DNA from: an uncultured Bacilli bacterium
Lineage (GTDB): Bacteria; Bacillota_I; Bacilli_A; RF39; UBA660
NCBI GenBank assembly: GCA_934162555.1
Contig: CAKPJE010000021.1
Span: 1-12,298, forward strand
DNA: 12,298 nucleotides
Reading direction: 5' to 3'
Below the pieces are notes generated by a model that saw only the letters and a list, made by a program, of their open reading frames with translations, had not been told where the DNA came from and did not search any database. A program made the position numbers and the translations under genes. How positions within the stretch are numbered: position 1 is the stretch's first letter; every line of letters starts with the position of its first letter. Below, one piece after another: positions 1 to 5,288 of the stretch.

Positions 1-2
1 CT

Positions 3-53
3 ATAGATGAATTAAAAGAAAAAATAAAATTTATTACTAAAACTAAAAACTAA
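3..53 (+). CDS. 3' end of an upstream gene (partial)
   Basis: Only one of the three forward frames is open from the window edge. It reads IDELKEKIKFITKTKN and ends at TAA (51-53). The lysine-rich, charged tail is typical of a protein C-terminus in this AT-rich genome. Too little is visible to name a family. The short open frame could also be chance, so confidence is low. Confidence 0.35.
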   Translation: MDELKEKIKFITKTKN

Positions 54-55
54 TA

Positions 56-84
56 TTCAATTTATAATTCAAATATGTTATAAT
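56..84 (+). promoter_or_regulatory. Promoter of the DUF4282-like gene, extended -10
   Basis: TGTTATAAT at 76-84 is a perfect sigma-A extended -10 (TG, one base, TATAAT). A weak -35, TTCAAT, lies 17 bases upstream at 56-61. The ribosome site GAAAGGAG (91-98) and ATG (107) follow at normal distances. Confidence 0.7.
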
Positions 85-106
85 TTAAAAGAAAGGAGTA
101 GATCAT

Positions 107-517
107 ATGGGAATTTTTGAATATGTAAGAGAATTAATAACATCAGAATCATCATTAACAGCTTCATTTGTATGGTTAATAATGGCAATTTTAATCGCAC
201 TAATCGGAGGAATTACTCTATACTTTGTTTTTGAAGATAGAGAAACATATAAAAAACTTAATGGTAAAACTAAAAAATTAGTTGAATTTTTAACATTCAA
301 AAGAAATATACTAATGCCAATGTTAAAAATATCTTATTTGGTATCAACAATATTTGTAACACTATATTCATTTTTACTAATCAAATTAAGTGTTTTTGCA
401 TTCTTAATGACTCTAATATTTGGTAACCTTGCCATAAGAATAAGCTATGAAATGATTATGTTATTTGTTAATTTAGCTAAAAATGTTAAAGAAATTAGGA
501 AAGGAATAAAGAAATAG
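107..517 (+). CDS. DUF4282-like small membrane protein
   Basis: This is a 136-residue integral membrane protein of unknown function. Residues 21-42 form a first hydrophobic segment, followed by a charged linker (43-65). Residues 61-132 resemble the DUF4282 domain: an F-x-F-K entry (FLTFK), a hydrophobic pair around 72-105, then an N-L-x-x-R-x-x-x-E motif (NLAIRISYE, 107-115) and a closing helix ending KNVKEIRKG. DUF4282 proteins are small two-helix membrane proteins common in bacteria and have no defined biochemical role. The start is fixed by GAAAGGAG eight bases upstream. The gene has its own promoter and ends in a terminator that overlaps its stop, so it is probably mostly monocistronic. 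The family match is from memory of the pattern, not a search. Confidence 0.75.
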   Translation: MGIFEYVRELITSESSLTASFVWLIMAILIALIGGITLYFVFEDRETYKKLNGKTKKLVEFLTFKRNILMPMLKISYLVSTIFVTLYSFLLIKLSVFAFLMTLIFGNLAIRISYEMIMLFVNLAKNVKEIRKGIKK

Positions 518-533
518 GACTCTATTTCTTTTT
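508..533 (+). terminator. Intrinsic terminator overlapping a stop codon
   Basis: A perfect 10-bp stem (AAAGAAATAG 508-517 with CTATTTCTTT 522-531) encloses the loop GACT and runs into a T-tract (529-533). The TAG stop of the preceding gene is the last triplet of the left arm. The next ATG is only seven bases past the T-tract. Confidence 0.75.
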
Positions 534-539
534 GGAAAC

Positions 540-1085
540 ATGAAAGAATTAGAAACAGAAAGATTACTTTTAAGAAACATAGAACTATCTGATTCCGAGG
601 AAATGTTTAAAAATTGGTGCAATGATCCCGAAGTATGTAAATATTTACCATGGAATATACATGGCAATATAGAAGTTACCAAAGAACTTGTTAATTTATG
701 GGTAAATGAATATAAGTATGAAGATACATATAGATGGATGGTTGTATTAAAAGAAACAAACGAATGCTTAGGAACAATCGATATAGTAAAACAAGATAAA
801 ATTAATAAAGTATATGAAATAGGGTATTGTTATAAAAAAAATGCTTGGGGCCATGGTTATGGAACTGAATGCTTAAAAAGAGTTATCAAATTTTTGTTTG
901 AAGACATAAATGCTGAATTAGTGTGTGCAAAACATTATGAAAATAATATAGGAAGTTATAAAGTAATGGAAAAAGCTGGAATGAAAGTAGAAGCAGTATT
1001 AAGAAACAGAATAATATTTGAAGGAAAAAGGATTGGTGAAGTATACCATTCAATAACCAAAAAAGAAAATGAGGAAAATTTATGA
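540..1085 (+). CDS. GNAT N-acetyltransferase, RimJ/RimL-like
   Basis: A 181-residue GNAT-fold enzyme predicted to transfer an acetyl group from acetyl-CoA to an amine (a protein N-terminus, amino sugar or small molecule). It opens with the usual ETERLLLRNI strand (4-13). Motif A is at 93-110, with the pyrophosphate-binding loop NAWGHGYGTE (101-110). Motif B, N-x-x-S-x-x-V-x-E-K-x-G-M (136-148), is intact. The length is normal for the Acetyltransf_3 type. The substrate cannot be read from sequence. The ribosome site is weak (GGAA at 534-537), and the gene begins just after a terminator with no clear promoter of its own. It overlaps the next gene by ATGA (1082-1085), which suggests translational coupling and perhaps acylation of an amino sugar made or transferred by the neighbours (inference). 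Confidence 0.88.
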   Translation: MKELETERLLLRNIELSDSEEMFKNWCNDPEVCKYLPWNIHGNIEVTKELVNLWVNEYKYEDTYRWMVVLKETNECLGTIDIVKQDKINKVYEIGYCYKKNAWGHGYGTECLKRVIKFLFEDINAELVCAKHYENNIGSYKVMEKAGMKVEAVLRNRIIFEGKRIGEVYHSITKKENEENL

Positions 1086-2092
1086 CAATAATTATACCTG
1101 CCTATAATCCGGATAATCATTTATTAAATGTAGTAAAAGAACTAAAAGATTATAACATTATAGTAGTAGATGACGGTAGTGCATCAAAAGAAATATTTGA
1201 AAAGTTAAAAAATGTAACTCTTTTAAAACATGATATCAATATGGGAAAAGGTAAAGCCATGAAAACAGCTATGGAATATGTATATAAAAATAATTTAGAT
1301 GATGGTATTATATTTGTTGATGCTGATGGCCAACATAAAACAAAAGACATAAAAAAAATAATAAATATTTTTAATAGAAATAAAGATTCTTTAGTTTTAG
1401 GAGTACGAACATTTAGTAAAGATGTACCATTTAAATCAAGAATGGGAAATAAAATAACCAAATATTTATTTCGCCTATTTACAGGCAAAAATATTACCGA
1501 TACTCAAACAGGACTTAGAGCAATAGGCACTAAATATATTCCTTATCTATTAGAAATAGAAGGAAATAGATATGAATATGAAATGAACGTTTTATTATCA
1601 GTAGTCTCTAAAAAAATAAATATAATAGAAGTCCCAATTGAAACAGTTTACGAAGATGAAAAAAATTCTACATCGCATTTTAAAGTAATTAGAGATTCTT
1701 TTTTAATCTATAAAAACTTTTTAAAATTTATATTATCAGGTATTATATGCTTTTTAATTGATTATATAAGTTTTATATTATTAATTAAAATATTTAAAAA
1801 TACCCCAACTAACATTTTCATATGTAATTTACTAGCCCGCATAATAAGTGGAACATGTAATTATAATATAAACAAAAACTTTGTTTTTAACTCAAAAAAT
1901 AAAAGTTTAAAAGAGTATATAATGTTATGTACGGGAGTAATTTTAATAAATAGTTTTATCTTAAACATATTTATTAGCAAACTAAAAATAAACATTTATT
2001 TATCAAAAATTCTTATAGAATTAATATTATTTATAATTAATTTTATAATTCAAAACAATGTTATATTTAAAGAAAAAAGGAGGAAAATATGA
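1082..2092 (+). CDS. Glycosyltransferase family 2 fused to a GtrA-like membrane domain
   Basis: A 336-residue two-domain membrane protein. Residues 1-212 form a family 2 glycosyltransferase: IPAYNP (5-10), VDDGS (29-33), NMGKGKA (53-59), the metal-binding DADGQH (80-85) and the acceptor-side motif DTQTGLRA (140-147). This layout resembles dolichol-/polyprenyl-phosphate sugar transferases. Residues 213-330 contain four hydrophobic helices with the GtrA signature (FLKFILSG, the R-x-x-S-G-T-x-N-Y-x-x-N-K-x-F-V-F segment at 253-269, and a closing FIIQNNVIF). GtrA proteins are thought to help move lipid-linked sugars across the membrane, so one polypeptide may both charge and flip an undecaprenyl-phosphate sugar (inference). 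The gene has ATGA overlaps at both ends. GAGG (1071-1074) sets the start. GT2-GtrA fusions are known in Firmicutes. Confidence 0.9.
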   Translation: MTIIIPAYNPDNHLLNVVKELKDYNIIVVDDGSASKEIFEKLKNVTLLKHDINMGKGKAMKTAMEYVYKNNLDDGIIFVDADGQHKTKDIKKIINIFNRNKDSLVLGVRTFSKDVPFKSRMGNKITKYLFRLFTGKNITDTQTGLRAIGTKYIPYLLEIEGNRYEYEMNVLLSVVSKKINIIEVPIETVYEDEKNSTSHFKVIRDSFLIYKNFLKFILSGIICFLIDYISFILLIKIFKNTPTNIFICNLLARIISGTCNYNINKNFVFNSKNKSLKEYIMLCTGVILINSFILNIFISKLKINIYLSKILIELILFIINFIIQNNVIFKEKRRKI

Positions 2093-2973
2093 CACTAGTT
2101 ATAATGGCAGCCGGTATGGGAAGTAGGTTTGGCGGCCTAAAACAAATTGAACCTATGGATGAGTATGGTAATTTCATAATTGATTATTCAATATATGATG
2201 CTTTAAAAGCTGGATATGATAAAGTTGTATTCATAATTAAAAAAGAAAACTATGATATATTTAGAGAAACAATAGGTAAAAGAATTGAAGACAAAATAAA
2301 AGTAGAATATGTTTTTCAAGAACTAACAACTTTACCAGATGGATATTCTGTTCCTGAAGGAAGAGAAAAACCATGGGGTACAGCACATGCTATATTGTGT
2401 GCCAAAGACAAAGTAAATGAACCATTTACAATTATAAATTCGGATGATTTTTATGGTTTAGATGCTTATAAAAGAGCAAGTGAATTTATTAAAAAGAATG
2501 TTAATAATTATGCTATGACAGGTTATAAAGTAAAAAATACTATAACTGAAAATGGAAATGTTAAAAGAGGAGTATGTGATATTGAAAATGGTTTTGTTAC
2601 CAAATTAACAGAATCAGAAATTGAATATAAAAATGGTAAATATATTGCACGTCCACTTGATGGTAGTAATCCTTTTGAAATTGAAGGAGATACAATTGTT
2701 TCTATGAATATGTTTACATTTACTCCAAGAATTTTTGATTATTTAAAAAAAGAATTCCCTAAATTTTTAGAAAATAATATTTCAAACCTAAAAAGTGAAT
2801 TTTTAATTCCGGAATTAGTTTTTAGACAAATGAAAGAAGAAAATGTTAAAGTAGAAGCTATAAATACAAGTGCTAAATGGTTAGGTGTAACTTATAAAGA
2901 AGATAAAGAAAATGTTGTTAAAAGTTTAAAAAAACTTGTAGATAATGGTGAATATAAGGAAGGACTATGGTAG
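2089..2973 (+). CDS. Sugar-phosphate-type nucleotidyltransferase (NTP_transferase family)
   Basis: A 294-residue nucleotidyltransferase of the sugar-1-phosphate type, expected to join NTP and a sugar or alcohol phosphate into an activated donor with release of pyrophosphate. The N-terminal nucleotide-binding signature MAAGMGSRFGGLKQ (6-19) is complete. Other conserved stretches are KPWGTAHAIL (94-103), the metal-binding NSDDFYG (117-123), EGDTIVSMNMFTF (199-211) and WLGVTYKED (264-272). The substrate is unknown. A perfect AAAGGAGG (2076-2083) and the ATGA overlap with the glycosyltransferase fix the start and suggest this is the most strongly translated member of the operon. It could supply the donor used by the neighbouring GT2-GtrA protein (inference). 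A strong terminator overlaps its 3' end. Confidence 0.87.
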   Translation: MTLVIMAAGMGSRFGGLKQIEPMDEYGNFIIDYSIYDALKAGYDKVVFIIKKENYDIFRETIGKRIEDKIKVEYVFQELTTLPDGYSVPEGREKPWGTAHAILCAKDKVNEPFTIINSDDFYGLDAYKRASEFIKKNVNNYAMTGYKVKNTITENGNVKRGVCDIENGFVTKLTESEIEYKNGKYIARPLDGSNPFEIEGDTIVSMNMFTFTPRIFDYLKKEFPKFLENNISNLKSEFLIPELVFRQMKEENVKVEAINTSAKWLGVTYKEDKENVVKSLKKLVDNGEYKEGLW

Positions 2974-2991
2974 TCTTTCCTTTACTTTTTT
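2956..2991 (+). terminator. Strong intrinsic terminator overlapping a stop codon
   Basis: A 12-bp stem (2956-2967 with 2971-2982, one G-U pair) closes on a 3-base loop. A T-rich tail follows (TTTACTTTTTT, 2981-2991). The TAG stop (2971-2973) opens the right arm. The T-rich tail also carries the -35 of the next promoter. Confidence 0.85.
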
Positions 2992-3009
2992 AATAAAATA
3001 ATATATAAT
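2981..3009 (+). promoter_or_regulatory. Promoter of the four-helix membrane protein gene
   Basis: TTTACT (2981-2986), a 17-base spacer and TATAAT (3004-3009). The predicted start of transcription, about 3016, is the first base of the ribosome site GGTGA (3016-3020), so the leader would be only about nine bases. Confidence 0.6.
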
Positions 3010-3024
3010 GATTATGGTGAGAGA

Positions 3025-3564
3025 ATGAAAAAGGTATTTTCAGTATTATTAAGTATTGTATTTAGTATAGTAATAATACTATTTATAGCAGGTATATCAT
3101 TAAGAGAATATAATATAAACGATTTTAACAATATGATTATGTTAATAAATAATGACTTAAATATAAAATTAATAGATAATTTGGATATTATATATAAACA
3201 AGAATTTATGAATATAAGTTTTATAATATTTACTATAATATTTATACTAATCTGTTTAGTAAATATAAAAAATAAATTTTATAATTCGTTAAAATATACT
3301 GGATCATCTATGATAATAAGTGGAGCATTTATGCTAATAGGAGGACTTTTTTTTGATAAAATCACACCATCATTAGATAAAAATGTTGCCATTATTTTAA
3401 ATAGTAATCGTTTAGGATTTTTAAAGTCTTTGGATCATAAATGTTTAATATTTTTAATGTCAGGTTTTATACTAATTATTCTATATTCTATTATAGATAC
3501 TTTATACGAAAAGAATAAAAATAAAAAATTAATAGAAAGTAATGTAGAAATTATTGAAGAATGA
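3025..3564 (+). CDS. Unknown four-helix membrane protein
   Basis: I do not recognise a family for this 179-residue protein. Hydrophobic segments lie at about 4-25, 61-81, 92-110 and 139-159. They are separated by a polar loop of about 35 residues (26-60, rich in Asn and Asp), a short KNK-containing turn and a second polar loop (111-138). The tail (161-179) is charged and ends in acidic residues. Even helix number and positive charge near the ends suggest both termini face the cytoplasm. There is no catalytic-looking motif. The start follows GGTGAG four to five bases upstream. The gene has its own promoter, ends in TGA and is followed by a separate promoter for the M23 peptidase, so a functional link to that peptidase is only positional. 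Confidence 0.7.
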   Translation: MKKVFSVLLSIVFSIVIILFIAGISLREYNINDFNNMIMLINNDLNIKLIDNLDIIYKQEFMNISFIIFTIIFILICLVNIKNKFYNSLKYTGSSMIISGAFMLIGGLFFDKITPSLDKNVAIILNSNRLGFLKSLDHKCLIFLMSGFILIILYSIIDTLYEKNKNKKLIESNVEIIEE

Positions 3565-3569
3565 CAACC

Positions 3570-3598
3570 TTGAAAAAAAGGCGTAAACAGAGTATAAT
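3570..3598 (+). promoter_or_regulatory. Promoter of the M23 peptidase gene
   Basis: TTGAAA (3570-3575), a 17-base spacer and TATAAT (3593-3598) make the best matching sigma-A promoter in the window. It starts only six bases after the preceding stop codon. The predicted leader is about a dozen bases and carries GGTGAG (3608-3613). Confidence 0.75.
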
Positions 3599-3616
3599 AT
3601 AAAAAGCGGTGAGAAA

Positions 3617-5077
3617 ATGAAAAAAGTTAAATATATATTAATTGGTATATTTACTCTATTATTAGCAAGTATACCATTTGTAAGTAAGAGTATGCCATCA
3701 TCTAGAAACCCTTATACATACTACCGAGTTTATTATGATGGAGAATTACTTGGTACAATAAAATCAGAACAAGAATTATTAGATTATATAAACAATAACA
3801 ATCAAGAATATAAAGATAAATATGGTATTACGACTGTATATAAACCAAATGATTTATTGATAAAAACATATAAAACATATGAAAGTATAGTTGATGATAC
3901 TTTAGATATTTATAAAAAAATAGAGAATCTTGCAAGTTTTACTTTAAAAGGTTATGAGTTTTCTATTATAAATGGCGAAAATACAGATGTATTATATGTT
4001 CTAGATGAAAAAGTTTTTAATGATGCAATTGAAACTGTTATGAAAACATTTGTTGATAATAAAGAATATGATAATTATAAAAAAGGAATTAATAGTGAAG
4101 CAAGTAGAATAGATAATATATATGTTAAAGAAAATATAAATTATCGTGAGGTTTATATTCCTATAAATGAAAAAATATATACTGATCCAGTTGATTTAGC
4201 TTCTCATTTATTATATGGCGATGAACCAAATATAAAAAAATATAAAGTAAAATTAGGGGATACAATAGAAAGTGTTTCCTTTGCAAATGAGATAAGTACA
4301 GGGGACTTTTTGATTGCCAATCCTGAATATAGTAGTGCGAATAACCTACTAGCAGTTGGCTCAAGTGTTACAATTAAACCTTTAAAACCATCTATAAATG
4401 TTGTTGTTGAAAAGGTAGAAACTACTGAAGATGCAAAAGAGTTTAAAGTAGAAACAACCTATGATGAACAAAAGAATCAACAATATTATAGGGTGCTTAG
4501 AAAAGGCGAAAATGGTTATGAAAGGGTAACTAGAAGGATTGAAACAATTAATGGTGTCGATACTTATGCATTAACATTATCAAAAGAAGAATTAAAGCCA
4601 TCAATTTCGCAAATTGATGTTAAGGGAAGTAAGATTGTTTCTCGTGTTGGTGGTTATAACTGGGGCTGGCCTACAGAAAGTGGTTATTATATAAGTGATA
4701 GATATAGATATCGTTATAATCCAGTTTATGGTTATTATGAACATCATACAGGATTAGATATTACAGGTACTGGTTGCTATTCAGAAATATATGCTGCTAA
4801 TAATGGCGAAGTTATAATGTCTACTAATGTGGATAATGGTGGTTATGGTAAATTTGCAGTTATCAATCACCACAATGGTTATAGTACCTTATATGGCCAT
4901 ATGGTAAAAGTTGTTGTAAATGTTGGTGATGTCGTTGAAAAAGGCCAATTAATTGGTTATATGGGATCAACTGGTATATCAACAGGATGTCATTTGCACT
5001 TTGAAGTATGGAGTGGATATCCTTGGGGTAATGGTTATAGATTGAATCCTAATGTTATATCAACTTATAATAGGTAA
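3617..5077 (+). CDS. Secreted/anchored M23 peptidase with LysM-like and G5-like domains
   Basis: A 486-residue cell-wall hydrolase predicted to cut peptide cross-bridges of peptidoglycan outside the membrane. Residues 1-23 form a lysine-led hydrophobic signal or anchor. Residues 30-205 are an unassigned region. Residues 208-255 look like a LysM wall-binding domain (YKVKLGDTIESV ... LLAVGSSVTI), and about 262-340 like a G5 domain (KVETTYDE ... ENGYERVTRRIETINGVDT ... VKGSKI). Residues 345-480 are the M23 (LytM/DD-endopeptidase) domain with all expected residues: zinc ligands H377 and D381 (HTGLD) and H461, plus H428 (YGHM) and H459 of the H-x-H pair (CHLHFEVW). The catalytic set is complete, so it should be active rather than an EnvC-like activator. 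It is transcribed from its own promoter and closed by a terminator. Confidence 0.92.
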   Translation: MKKVKYILIGIFTLLLASIPFVSKSMPSSRNPYTYYRVYYDGELLGTIKSEQELLDYINNNNQEYKDKYGITTVYKPNDLLIKTYKTYESIVDDTLDIYKKIENLASFTLKGYEFSIINGENTDVLYVLDEKVFNDAIETVMKTFVDNKEYDNYKKGINSEASRIDNIYVKENINYREVYIPINEKIYTDPVDLASHLLYGDEPNIKKYKVKLGDTIESVSFANEISTGDFLIANPEYSSANNLLAVGSSVTIKPLKPSINVVVEKVETTEDAKEFKVETTYDEQKNQQYYRVLRKGENGYERVTRRIETINGVDTYALTLSKEELKPSISQIDVKGSKIVSRVGGYNWGWPTESGYYISDRYRYRYNPVYGYYEHHTGLDITGTGCYSEIYAANNGEVIMSTNVDNGGYGKFAVINHHNGYSTLYGHMVKVVVNVGDVVEKGQLIGYMGSTGISTGCHLHFEVWSGYPWGNGYRLNPNVISTYNR

Positions 5078-5101
5078 ATAGAATTTCTATTTATCTTTTT
5101 T
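5072..5101 (+). terminator. Intrinsic terminator of the M23 peptidase gene
   Basis: An 11-bp stem (5072-5082 with 5086-5096, one G-U pair) closes on a 3-base loop and is followed by T6 (5096-5101). The TAA stop (5075-5077) lies in the left arm. Confidence 0.8.
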
Positions 5102-5125
5102 AGTAGTTATATAAAGAATATATCA

Positions 5126-5154
5126 TTGTTTTTAAGTATTTAATAATGTATAAT
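5126..5154 (+). promoter_or_regulatory. Possible promoter inside the intergenic region
   Basis: TTGTTT (5126-5131), a 17-base spacer and TATAAT (5149-5154) stand in a region with no convincing ORF, after the M23 terminator and before another terminator. In such an AT-rich region a chance match is possible. Confidence 0.4.
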
Positions 5155-5160
5155 TTCAAA

Positions 5161-5237
5161 ATTGCCCAACAAAAAAGCAAAAATATTGGAATTTAAAAAA
5201 TAAAAAATCAGTTTCAAATGAAATTGATTTTTATTTT
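5161..5237 (+). ncRNA. Candidate small RNA of about 75 nt
   Basis: A promoter-like element (5126-5154) and a strong terminator (5203-5237) bracket about 75 bases without a plausible reading frame. The body contains a weak pairing (CCAA 5166-5169 with TTGG 5186-5189, extended by ATT with AAT on the outer side). I recognise no known RNA family or riboswitch. It could instead be plain spacer with two terminators in series. This is inference from signal arrangement only. Confidence 0.25.
5203..5237 (+). terminator. Second intrinsic terminator, possibly bidirectional
   Basis: A 13-bp stem (5203-5215 with 5220-5232, one G-U pair) closes on the loop AAAT. An A-run precedes it and a T-rich run follows (5228-5237), so it could work in both directions. 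It lies 105 bases after the M23 terminator, so it either backs that one up or ends a separate short transcript. Confidence 0.75.
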
Positions 5238-5262
5238 CCTAAAAGCCATAATATGTTATAAT
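5234..5262 (+). promoter_or_regulatory. Promoter of the ATPase-era-recO operon
   Basis: TATGTTATAAT (5252-5262) is a perfect extended -10. The -35 is poor (TTTTCC, 5234-5239, 17-base spacer) and falls in the T-tract of the preceding terminator. AAAAGGAG (5276-5283) and ATG (5289) follow. Confidence 0.7.
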
Positions 5263-5288
5263 TAATATAGAAAGTAAAAGGAGAAATT

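Noticed and set aside
1150..1488. Long minus-strand frame inside the glycosyltransferase gene, and similar antisense frames elsewhere.
   Set aside because: They lie opposite clearly conserved genes, have no ribosome sites or family motifs, and are hydrophobic as expected for antisense of AT-rich coding sequence.
3566..3582. Hairpin CCTT/AAGG after the four-helix membrane gene as a terminator.
   Set aside because: The stem is only four pairs with no T-tract, and it overlaps the -35 of a good promoter.
3562..3600. TGA read as tryptophan (Mycoplasma-type code).
   Set aside because: Several genes end at TGA in ATGA overlaps with a following gene, and tryptophans in conserved motifs are encoded by TGG.
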